DNA of 64,000 bases from Cliona cf. orientalis (Eukaryota > Porifera > Demospongiae > Clionaida > Clionaidae). The number at the start of each line of letters is the position of its first letter. The stretch's first letter is position 1. The stretch spans positions 2,966,545 to 3,030,544 of the forward strand of contig OZ005706.1 in the NCBI GenBank assembly GCA_963930775.1, written 5' to 3'. Positions 53,615-64,000 of this stretch are shown here, piece after piece. The position numbers were made by a program, and so were the translations under genes. A model generated the notes under the pieces. It made no database searches, was not told where the DNA came from, and saw only the letters and a list, made by a program, of their open reading frames with translations.

Positions 53615-56600
53615 TTAAATGAGTTGATACTCTATATCACTGGTGGCCCGTCTGAGAGAGTCTGGAGCAGAGCTACTGAATATCCTTGTACCGTGAGGAT
53701 CTTGATATAGCAGCACCATCTGTCATGAGAGAATATCATTATGTAGCTTACTAGTACCCAACCAACTTCTTTTAAACTACTTGAAAGAAGTAGCTATTGC
53801 TGACCTTAGGAATGAACGTCAATCCTAGGAATATGCACACCTCTATGAACACAAACACTGTCCAGGAGGCTGCTTTCCCATTGATACCTGGGACTCCAAA
53901 AATAACCGTAATTGCCAAAATGAGAAAGATAAAGGAACAGTACATGATAATAGCCGAGTACTTTGAGTCATTGAGGGGCTCAATCTTAACTTTTCTAATG
54001 TGAAACGCCAGGATGAGACCTATTATGTGGAGAATCATCTTGTACGCCACTGTTACCGTGATGAACGCGACAAATGTTGGTGAATAGTCGCACTGGATGC
54101 CATATTGAACAACTCTGTAGCCATGCTCCTACAAGATTCAGGGAGAATTCAATAGATATAAGTGTACATGTATATACATGGCATTGCGTGTGTATTATCT
54201 AGACTACCTAGGCCTAATTTGCCCTTGGTACTTACTTTATTGTGAAACAATAAGGAAAAAATGACTGCTTAGCTGCAGCTTTTACTAGTACATTCATGGC
54301 TCTGTATCTTATCTATCATTGTTGAATATGTACTCTTAGTTTCAAGAACAATAGCATATAAACGTGAGCTAGGATAGGTCTATCCCTGTGTCGCTGTCAT
54401 ATTATATGAGTATTAGATGGAGAATCTGACAATTATTGCCTGCCACAAGTTGTTTCATTAGTGCGTGAGTAGTTTGAATGTTTTCATACATTTAATAAGT
54501 AAGTCTATAGTGCTGCTGTTCCCATCCCTAGTTAATTTTGAGCCTATTGTGCTTATTGCTGATAATTCTATTCCTTTGTTCCCAGAATTTTATTAACCCA
54601 TTAAATTTGTCCTCTAAATTTGCTAATTTTCCAACTATACATATAGAAAGATCTTTTCTCCAGAATGCTGGTATATTAGGCACTACTCTACCCATTATAC
54701 CAATAAATTATTGTGAAACAGCTTTTACTTTACCACTCTAAGAAATTTGATGTGAAGGAATGAGGCTGCATAGTATATATGTTGAGACTTCGGTATTACC
54801 ACAGAAAATGGTGTGCATACAATGAGAAAGTAATCACTTACGTTTATAGAGGGTGGATTTTCAAAATCTGGTTCATACCAAGTATCCCCATACACGTAAT
54901 TCAGTATAAGCAGTGGACCAACGCACACCACATCGATCATTACAATACCAATAGAGAGCAGCAATAGGTGCCAATCCTTTACTTCCTGTTACCAACAAAA
55001 AGGATAGTAATCATTGTGTATAGCATACATGACTTACCTTTTTGTTTGGAGTTATCGCTCTGAAGATGTACAATATTCGTCCAGTTTTGACTAGAGCCAC
55101 TACAAAGCAGATATCATAGCCAGTTGTCTGGGTTATCCTGTGCATCTAATGAATGACGTTAATATGATGGGGAGAGGAGGTGGGATCTAAACTATTTTAG
55201 GCTAGCTTTTACAGACCTCACAAATGATCGTCTGCTTTTCTTTGTTCTGTAAAGGAAATCCTGGGACTAACAGACCACCTAGCATCAAAACTACTGCTCC
55301 AAAAACAATAGCATAGTTGAGATTTGGACTTGTTAGCTTCACTGTTCTGTGGAGTAAGTGTGCATGTAGATAGCTGATTGAAGTTTTCAAAAAAAAGCAT
55401 TGACAAATTTAATATTCGTCAGTGCTTATCCACTAGCTGTTTAATTCACCATAGCCAAAGTAGCCCAAAAAATCCATGAAGTTACTCACTTCCTGTTTTG
55501 GAAAATGATGTCAAATATTAAGCACCCAATGGACAGTATAATTCCAGTTGTATTCAATATCACCACAAATGCATACACTGGTGTTTTCATGACATTGATG
55601 ATGACCACAATTGGTGGAAAGCCTCTTGCATCTAAATGACAGAAAAGCCAATAAAATAGTATTCTGACGCTGCCAGAGCAGGTGGGATAATGACTAAGAG
55701 CAAGGTTATACTAGGAGTATTAATATTACTGAAAATGCAAATAAAACTAGCCTGGCCATATGCTGGAGTTCCCTTCTCCATTAATGTACATAACCCTAGA
55801 ATCTACAATCTTTGCTATACAGTGGAGTGCTATAGAACCATCTGTAGGGAAGAATACATGTATAAACAGCATTATGTGTTTCATTATAGTCACGATTCCA
55901 CTCACTGGTATTCATTCGAAATTGCTGCAAAAGTACAATTGCATTGCCCCGGTTACCCCTAGCATCAAATTGTACAATTCCCTATTCAAGGATATTGCTA
56001 ATGAAAATAGTATATACGTAGCTGCCCTGGCAACTAAGTGACAAACTCACAGAAGCTCCACTGAATGTGATATGCTGAATAGCATCAGTATTTAGGCTCA
56101 AATTATGAGGGGAATCTTCCACTGTTTTAGTCAAAGCCAATGCTAGTGTCATAACGGCATCCATTGCATAGGAGCTCGAGTTGAAGGGCTCAGTGACGTT
56201 GATGGAGCTCTGTAGGACACTCGAAGTGCAGTAAAGCTAACACTGGTACGTAGAGTTACATGATACCGTATTTGGGTGAGGCAATAGGACTAATGATCGG
56301 TTCAGTTGTTTCTCAATATCAGAGGTGGTGCAGTTCAAACTGCGTAGATAATCTTCATCAGCTTTCCACCATCCTTGCTGGTACCATCCAGGAGTGATCC
56401 ATACATAACCTGGGTAGAACCTTCCCTCAAGGAAAGCCTATCGTAATAACAATTCCTATTGTGTACAGCATTTCCTGAATTAATCCTAATACTTGATGTT
56501 AATTTAAAATTAAATTAATAAAATTTTCAATACATCAAATTAAGCATGTAAGCTATAATCACAGACTAAGACTGAGTTAGGGCATAAGAAGTACAATAAA

Positions 56601-58513
56601 CAAAGCTATCATCACAGTAGAGTTTGTATATACAGGGGAACCCCTCTATATATTCCAGACACCCTTGGGACAGCTTAGAGTATCTTAATTAAAGAAGATG
56701 TCCTCATTTCAGGGGTAGTCGCACCACTGTGGTTGAAGTGAGAGGGAGGGGAGGGGGCCACTGATTATAAGCTTCAAGTGAGAGGCTATACATACCTGTG
56801 AACAAGACTATGTCCAATCATGAACATGAAAGGGTAGCTACATGTTCATGTCCGTCATTGTGATGTACACAATGTATTTGCGATGTCCCCGGAATGGACA
56901 GTAAGTTGGTCGCACAGAACTTGGTTCGATACATAATATGCGTATATTAGTTTCTTAGTGCCTTACCCTACACAGGTAGAAGATGGCTGGCTTTGGGTTT
57001 GTATTGAGCATGATAATACGAGAATTGCCGTCCTGTATACTCAGAAAATACGTGGTATTCATATGTGGACATGGTCTGAACGTTAACATACGGAAATAGT
57101 TTCAGCAGCCTCAGATAAATTTCCTTTGTTGAATTGAACGGAGTTTTCTATTGAGATGCTTGCTGCTGAAAGTGATGTACCCAGAAGTGTGAGAAGCTGC
57201 AGGGGGATCAAGTGAATTGCCCAATAATATACCATACTCGCTCTAATTATTCGAACATTCTAATAGCCCGAACGGCAAGTTTAAGTAATTTATTTCCTTT
57301 CTAATTCGTCGAACATCTTAAGTTTTCTCACCCGCTCTAAATCAACCGAACGGCCACGTGGTACGGCATGGCAGGAGCTCGAGACAACTCTTCCATGTTC
57401 ATCGAAAGTGTGGCTACCACATCTTGGACAGCATATAAGAGCGGAAAGGTAACACAGACACAGACGGCAATCGTTCCTGAGAGCACAGCGATACTGAGAA
57501 CTCTAGAGCTGACAACGATAAACCTATAGTTGGACATCGACTGCTGGTTCTTCGTCGCTATAATAGTGCTTTCTCCATTTGCACCGGATCTGTTCTATTT
57601 ACACTCGAATAAACCATTGCCCGAATTTATTTACTTTCTATTTAACACCGAACAGCGATATTAATAATTATTTTTGGCCGTTCGGATAATTAGAGCGAGT
57701 ACGGTAATATTATTATTATTATGACATCGTATTGTAGTTGATATTTCATCTACGTAGGATAGTGTGAACTCTGCCTTGTCAATCTGACCTTTAAAAATTG
57801 TGTCTGTTGCTCGGTGAGTATGGATAGTGTCCTCCATCCATAGTACTGCATCACAGTAGCAAGAGCAGGGGCCAGTGGCTCATCAGAAGGAACGATTCGA
57901 AACAAGTTGGGATACACTGATCTATCACTGAGGGCAGCTGACGTAGAAGCATAGGAAATCTGTGAAGTTACACATGTACATAGCATACAAATAATCTTGA
58001 AGTCTCAGATGGCAGTACTATAACACTATAGTATGTGGAGTGCAAAATACTTGTCATCTTGCAACTCACCACTGGAATATTACTTTCTTTTGCTATTTCC
58101 TGAGTAGCCAGGGAGCAGCCACACCCTACAATGACTGAAACGTTGGAGATGACCTTGCGTAATAGATTCAAAGCTTGCTTACTGTCACACTGTTTAAGAC
58201 AATGAACAGATACATAATATCAAAATTAATGACAATTTACAATTAGAAGATTATCGTGCAAGCGGGAGTGCTACATTTTGCTACTAACCTGAACATCCAA
58301 TACTTGGCTGTATTGTAGATGGTAGCCAGAGGGAGTGACATTTCTGTGCACAAGCTCTAGAGTTTGATTTATGGCTGGAATGATTTCCAGTGTGTTGAAT
58401 GCAGGAGCACTACTGACAACCAGAGAGAAGTATACTGGTTGTTCTTTAGCACTATTTGATGATGTACTGACACCCAGAGCTGCAATAGACAGAGCCAACA
58501 ACTGGAGCTCCAT
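53615..58513 (-). CDS. GABA-B-like class C G-protein-coupled receptor, complete, 15 exons
   Basis: Predicted 711 residues. Exons: 58513-58289, 58189-58070, 57959-57789, 57196-57092, 57032-56967, 56437-56267, 56209-56051, 55981-55906, 55841-55752, 55631-55490, 55346-55217, 55145-55038, 54985-54842, 54128-53805, 53719-53615; all phases close. Signal peptide MELQLLALSIAALGVS, then the bilobed periplasmic-binding-type ligand domain (VIVGCGCSLATQEIAKESNI, ISYASTSAALSDRSVYPNLF, RIVPSDEP) as in metabotropic GABA receptors, then seven transmembrane segments: exon 10 VYAFVVILNTTGIILSIGCL, 11 LTSPNLNYAIVFGAVVLMLG, 12 TTGYDICFVVALVKTGRILY, 13, and three in exon 14 ending VFIEVCIFLGLTFIPK. No Cys-rich linker, which favours GABA-B over mGluR-like. 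The C-tail is short (34 codons), without an obvious coiled coil. An upstream in-frame ATG at 58543 is possible, but the one at 58513 starts directly at the signal peptide. Intron 9 has a GC donor. Ligand not proven. Confidence 0.88.
57226..57709. mobile_element. MITE filling an intron of the receptor gene
   Basis: Ends ATACCATACTCGCTCTAATT and (reverse complement of right end) TTACCGTACTCGCTCTAATT are inverted repeats. It occupies most of intron 3 (57197-57788). Internally, 57537-57337 on the minus strand is open and encodes a hydrophobic MSNYRFIVVSSRVLSIAVLS then GTIAVCVCVTFPLLYAVQDV, not transposase-like. Confidence 0.75.
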
Positions 58514-59286
58514 ACAAGAGAGAGCAATGCTGATAATCTCCAATGTCTATAGATCCTGAGTACAAAAGAGATGACTTTGAACAGTCTGGATAAAGTGCCT
58601 TGAATTTGCATTCCTATGTAGTTTTTCAGGTTTCATCACAACTTACAGATTTTTATGGTGTATAGTGAATCTGATTCTGTACAGTCATTAAAGTTACAAT
58701 GTATACATTCTAGTGCAGCAGTGATAGATAGGCTCTACCCCAATAGAGAGAACATTAATAGTGATTGGATGTTAAAATATCTATAGGCCCTGATCTAATA
58801 ATTATTTAGATTGGGTGTAGGTATTATCTTTCTCCCCCCCCCCCCCCCCCCCCCCCCCCGAGCCTGGGTATACGAGCTGAGGCTAGCTCCACTATAGTCT
58901 TAGGTCACGATGTTGTGTAAAATTAATGTACAACCATTTGAAGCAGGGGAAAGCAAAAAGTTTTAAAAATTATTAGCTAATATGGTAAAAGCAGTTGTTG
59001 AAATAATATTGCTTGAAGTCAAAACATTCTCCTCAAAATAATTTCAAGTTCTATAATAATAGGATCCAGCTGCAGGGGAATTGAACTCAGTGGGACCTTT
59101 ATAATTAGTCAAGACATTCTTATTGAACAGATTAATGTCTGCATCCATAATAATTCTTAGTGCATGGGAAATTAAAGTACTGCAGAAATTGTTATGGAGA
59201 TAGTAGGACAATGAATGAATTGCAGCATAAAAAGATGATGATGTAATTAGTGGAATAATTACTATTCAAGTGGTCTAGAATTGTGT
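58514..59286. other. Spacer between the two receptor genes (promoter side of the complete one)
   Basis: Contains a C tract at about 58832-58859. No element with inverted ends seen. The 3' flank of the second receptor begins at 59286. Confidence 0.45.
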
Positions 59287-62200
59287 CTAGTGTTCACTTC
59301 TTCCATCCTCAACAACTGTTGAAGGTATTGTGGATGTAACATGATAGCTAGCACTGTCCATTCCATCAAATATCTTCTTCCCTTGAGGATCTCTGTACAA
59401 AGACACCATCTGCAAAACAACAATACAAGTCCCATAATTATTTTGGCGGCGATAGATCCAAAAATAATCGTACACTGCTCTACAGACCATGCACACAGAA
59501 TGCAGCATACTTGATTCATCCCACGATATCTTTTGCTCACCTTAGGAATGAAAGTGAGTCCAAGGAAAATGCAGACCTCGACAAAGACGAAAGATGTCCA
59601 CACACCAGCATACACATTCACACCAGACAGTGCAAAGACAACAATGACAGCCAGAACAAGCATGACACAGGAACAGTAGATGATGGCAGCCGAGTATCTT
59701 GAGTCATTCAGAGGATCAATCTTGACCTTTCGTGTTACGAATGCCAGCACCAGGCCTATGATATGGATGATGACCTTGTAGACCAGAGCCAGGGAGAAGT
59801 AGATGATATAGGTGGATGATAGACCACATGTGATTATGCGATGGGTGACTGTGTAGCCATCATCCTAGAAGATATGACATATAATTATTATATCAAATCC
59901 AAATATTCATCACCTAATTATTTTAGAAATTTTCATGCAATGGAATCGTAGGAATGAGCCCGTACTATGTTAACACTAATAGTGCTCATGAAATTTTGTA
60001 GCTGCTATCAACTACATTTTTATCAATACACAAGTATAATTATAAAGGAGAGGGAGATGCTCAGAAGAGGCCAAAGAAGAAGTAAAACGTAAATTTGCTT
60101 ACATTTATGAATGTTGGATTTTCGCTATCCCTAATTAGCCTGGCATCTCCATTGACAAAAGTTAATGTGAGCAGTGGGATGGTGAAAATGACTTCAATCA
60201 AGATGATGCCAGCAGAGAGAAGCAAGAGGTGCCAATCCTGCACTTTCTGATAGAACAACAATTTTATTAGATAGCTATTGACATCATAGTGTGTAGTTTT
60301 AATCTTTACCTTCTTTGTTGGAGTAACTCTAAAGAAGATATAGGCGACTCTTATTGTCTTGACTAGCGCAACCACAAAGCAGATGTCATACCCAATGCTC
60401 AGGAATATTCTTGCTATCTGAATGGATGTGCAAAAACATTACATGCTTGAAAAGTATAGCATATATAGGTTGCATAAAAGATCCACTCACAGTGCAGAAG
60501 ATTGCCACGAGAGTTATGTTCCTCGATGGAAATGGGAAGAAGATGTTTCCTATCAGGAGCATAATCGTTCCAAACACTATCGCATAGTTGAGGTTGGGGC
60601 TGGTCAACTTCACAACCCTGGATTCACAAAATTAGGCATCCTGAAATGGACTTAGTTTATTGTTAACCATCAAACAGTATCACTTGTTTGGTTGGAAACT
60701 TGGGGTATGTGGTCACACAAACAAAGCATAATCTATGATGTTCTATTAAATACCCTGTTGAAAACGCACAGTGAGTTATTTGGTAAAGGTCGTCAACTAG
60801 CGCACTAGGCAGACATCGGTAAAGGTCGTTAAAATTAATACACAAGTACAGCAGGTAGGCTTTTTTGTTATGTAAATATCACCTTATCAATAATAGTAAT
60901 AATATTATTATGGATGCCAATTGCTGTATTTAATGGGGCCAACCCTTCAAGGTTATATTGTATGTCACAGTTTGAGTCACGGCAACCACTGGACCAAAAC
61001 TAAGATTTCCTTTATGTCGTGCTTACCAAAACATGAGTTTTCCGACACATTTGGTAGAGGATAGGGCAGAGTTTTTATAAAATAAATGAAATGCGTAGAA
61101 AATTTTGCCCTATCCTACATATTTCCTACCTGCATGAAATCTGAGTTTTTATCTAGTGAACTTCCCATCAACTGTATCATTCAGCATAGGAGATCAATCA
61201 GTTAATATACATGAATAATATTATTATGGTCCTTAATTGCCAACCGTCCCGGGATTGTCCCGATTTTTACCTGACTGTCCCAGAGTCCAGGTTTTCTTTC
61301 AATAATAATAATAATTATTGTACGTCCCGGGTTTTCAGGTGGTAAAGGTCACTTGCCTGACTCCACCCATACATGCATCAGTAATTAGTGTGTGCTTTAT
61401 TTACAGGAGCATAATAATATTATGGAACAAGCTGTATCACATGAAATGGATTATAGTTACTGTGTTTATGCTAATAGAATGCAAGCTAAAAACATAATTA
61501 CGATTTTAAATTTTGTGTAATTTTCTGGTCTAGGTCGTCACGCGCTCCATTAAGGTTACGGGATAGTGTTCCGCCCACGCATGGTCAAAATTCACATGAA
61601 TAATAAATGAGACAGTTATATTCCTGTTTTTGTCCACGTTCTTTGCACAGTCAAGGCACAGGTAAGTAGCTCTCCTGATGCCTGCCCCATGGTCCACAAA
61701 AACGAAAAGCAAACCTGCCACTGTCTGTCTGCAAGCGCAGGTAAGTTTTGCAATTTCCTGCGTCAGTTTTTGCCAAGGTAAACAGCCTCTATGTAATGAT
61801 ATACAAACGAAACGATAGCTTACGAGCCTCTACAGGGCCAGGTATAGCGTTTGAACTCTATCGAGTTACACGAACAGAAAGCGAACATAAAAACTTACTG
61901 CTCAGCTGCCATGTGTCTCGCTTAATGGCGGCCCTCCAGGACAAAACCTTGTCTGACGATTCACCATCCTAGAGTTTTCGAAAAAGCGCTATACCTGGCC
62001 CTGCTCCGATCGATGGACTAGCGTGAACAACAGCAAAGTCAGTTCGTTTGAGTCTCTGGTCTTCAAAATTTGACGCAGGAACTTGGACTTTGTTTGCATC
62101 TGGAAAATGGTCAACGTTCGTTCGCGTTCCCGACTAAACCGCATTAAAACATACATGAATTGTGTCCATGCGCAATCATTTATAAATTGCGCGTCGAATA

Positions 62201-63993
62201 CTATCCTGTAACCTTAAGATGCACTGAAAATTCCTAGAACGCAAATTTTCTTGCACTAATTAGATCATGAGTTTTATTAGCACAAACACGGTAATTGTTT
62301 CCTTGAATGTAATAATATCATTATATGGTATACATATACTCCAATATGGTTATAATAATCATGCATTATCAAGGGAAAACAAATTTGGTCTTCTGCCAAG
62401 GGAATTCCATTATTAGGGTTGGTAAGTATGATGGTCACACAGCACCAACACAGACCTACCCACATGTCTAGCAAAATATAAATTGCAGGATTATTATGGA
62501 CTACAGTGTTATGGAATGAGCAATAGTGGCTATCATTAATGGCAATTGGGTTAAATAATTAAGGGAGCCTACTCTAAAAATGAAATTTAATATGCAAATA
62601 CCCTGATTCCTATGCAATAGATTATCATGCAGAGAGTGAGGGGTTGAGGGAAATAACAGGTTCGAATTCAAATGGTTGGGCTGTAATATTGATGCGTGTT
62701 GCCAAGCATCAGTAGTATAATATATAACTGTATACTGTGACCTGTGTGGAAGGAGAGCTCCCCCCCCCCCTCCCCCCCCCCCCCCCCCCCCCCCCAAGAC
62801 TGCCTAATGCATGGTCTACTGGTTTGCAAAATCATTTAAACTGCTCATAATAATTATTAGAGCCAATGATAACTCACTTTCTGTTCCTGAATATGATGTT
62901 GAATAGGAGGCAAATCATGGACAATATCACTCCAACCGTGATCAGGATTATCATGTATGCATACACCCACGTCTTCACAACATTGACAACCACTATAGTG
63001 GGAGGAATCCCAGTACTGTCTGCACATACAGATTAATAATATCACTAATGAAAATAGTACGGTAATTGAGGTGGACACACCAACCTGGCCAGACAGTGGA
63101 GTCGGCTTCACCATTGATGTAGGAGAAACTCCCACCTTCCATCCTAGCGATAATATGCAGAGAAGCAGAGCCACCTATTTCATAAGATATGGAAATAAAA
63201 TTTATTTTTTCACTTATCAACAATGAGTTGCATCATGGGCACACATAGACATAGCTACGTTGACCCCAAAACCTTAGCAGACTTCACCATCGCATGATGA
63301 AATTAATTAATCCATAAAGATCATCAGTGGCATCCTTAGGTTAGTTTGTGTACACCTGCTAGGTAAACAGCGTTCTACTGGGTGCACACAAACAGATCAA
63401 GCTCACATGCATCCCAAGCATAATATTAAGCACATGTACATGTGTGTCACCCATTCATACAGGTCATAGATTGGCATGCATGTGTGCATGTACATCTAAT
63501 ATTAAATTTTTAGTGGAGTATTGTGGAAATGACACTCTAGTCGCATAAATTTATAGTAAATTGCACAAGGAAATGATACAAAGGCTAGTACTGTTTTAAT
63601 GGATTTTCATAATGAGCATATATTATACGGTACTCCACACAGCATGCATGTGCACATTACTACGTAGCTAGCCTCTTCTATGATTACTTATGAACTCACT
63701 CTGGTTCATCCTGAACTGCTGCAGAAGAACAACTGGACTGAGCCTATTTCCATCGTCATCAAATCTCACCATACCCTTTGCGATGACAAGAGTGTGATTA
63801 CATTTTACTTAATCATTAAATTTATTAATTAACTCACTGAAGCTCCACTAAACATGATATCCTCAATAGCCATCTGGAGGCTGAGGTTTAGGGACGGATC
63901 CTCCAGTGTTTTATTCAATGCCAATGCTAGTGTCATGACAGCATCCATGGCATAGGAGCTCGAGTTGAAGGGCTCAGTGACGTTGATGGAGCT
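59287..63993 (-). CDS. GABA-B-like class C receptor, tandem paralogue, 5' part beyond window
   Basis: Exons (numbered as in the first receptor): 7 63993-63838, 8 63775-63700, 9 63174-63085, 10 63019-62878, 11 60617-60491, 12 60417-60310, 13 60246-60103, 14 59864-59541, 15 59409-59287 (stop TAG). Exons 8, 9, 10, 12, 13 and 14 have exactly the same length as in the complete gene and all phases match. It encodes SSINVTEPFNSSSYAMDAVM, SYINGEADSTVWP, the seven-helix bundle (WVYAYMIILITVGVILSMIC, LTSPNLNYAIVFGTIMLLIG, GYDICFVVALVKTIRVAYIF, LLLLSAGIILIEVIFTIPLL, LVYKVIIHIIGLVLAF, CSCVMLVLAVIVVFAL, VFVEVCIFLGLTFIPK) and a 40-residue tail. Here intron 9 has a normal GTTGGT donor. Exons 1-6, the ligand-binding front half, lie beyond 64000. 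The pair could be co-regulated or form a heterodimer as GABA-B subunits do; that is inference. Confidence 0.85.
61550..62217. mobile_element. MITE in receptor intron
   Basis: Left TTAAGGTTACGGGATAGTGT and right-end reverse complement TTAAGGTTACAGGATAGTAT form inverted repeats; about 668 bp, no transposase frame. Confidence 0.75.
62761..62795. repeat. Poly-C tract
   Basis: 35 bases, all C except one T. One of at least seven long G/C runs in the window (others near 11645, 18183, 21763, 43239, 43950 and 58832). Confidence 0.85.
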
Positions 63994-64000
63994 CTGTGGA

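Larger units (their letters stand above)
60618..62877. other. Enlarged intron 10 of the second receptor
   Basis: 2.26 kb where the first receptor has 143 bp. It contains the MITE at 61550-62217, two GGTAAAGGTCGT motifs at about 60783 and 60819, and a C tract at 62761-62795. Confidence 0.6.

Noticed and set aside
53797..54003. Plus-strand frame over receptor exon 14
   Set aside because: Antisense of the sixth and seventh transmembrane segments.
62501..62797. 98-codon minus frame starting with poly-Gly
   Set aside because: Artefact of the poly-C tract at 62761-62795; lies in a receptor intron.
1..64000. tRNA, rRNA or bacterial-type operons
   Set aside because: No cloverleaf with both control boxes, no rRNA-like conserved stretch, and no closely packed co-directional intronless genes were seen.

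Overview
The window is eukaryotic nuclear DNA. Genes are split by GT-AG introns, receptor families are metazoan, and the AT-rich non-coding DNA is full of transposon debris and short inverted-repeat elements. Tandem metabotropic GABA-B-like receptors, an intronless kinase/coiled-coil/kelch protein, and a Cys-rich multi-pass membrane family together suggest a sponge, probably a demosponge. That is an inference from gene content; no species is named.

Layout. 1-1866: a decayed DIRS-type retroelement on the minus strand, cut by the window edge. 2574-3330: a 5'-truncated LINE. 4249-52858 (+): the gene for PAAF1 (proteasomal ATPase-associated factor 1, WD40). Its 5' end is not found, but nine exons join in phase. 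Its introns hold most of the rest. Intron 4348-10058 contains a broken P-loop ATPase gene and a multiply frameshifted Tc1/mariner transposase. Intron 11049-17901 contains a nested pair of inverted-repeat elements and the complete single-exon kinase-kelch gene (14288-16594, same strand). Intron 18018-52539 is 34.5 kb. It contains an intact multi-pass membrane protein gene (25737-27416, minus) with two decayed relatives, piggyBac and other transposase remnants, LINE fragments, PIN-like pseudogenes, several MITEs, a multi-copy unclassified element and a 122-bp tandem array.

53615-58513 (minus): a complete 15-exon GABA-B-like receptor of 711 codons, tail to tail with PAAF1. 59287-63993 (minus): a tandem paralogue with the same exon phases and nearly the same exon lengths. 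Its first exons lie beyond the window end.

Four units look functional: PAAF1 (proteasome regulation), the kinase-kelch protein (signalling, ligand unknown), the multi-pass membrane protein (unknown role) and the receptor pair (class C GPCR signalling). Nothing links them in one pathway. The unusual feature is their physical nesting and the density of inserted elements. Splice sites were assigned by eye from consensus, reading phase and comparison of the two receptors; no transcript data were available.
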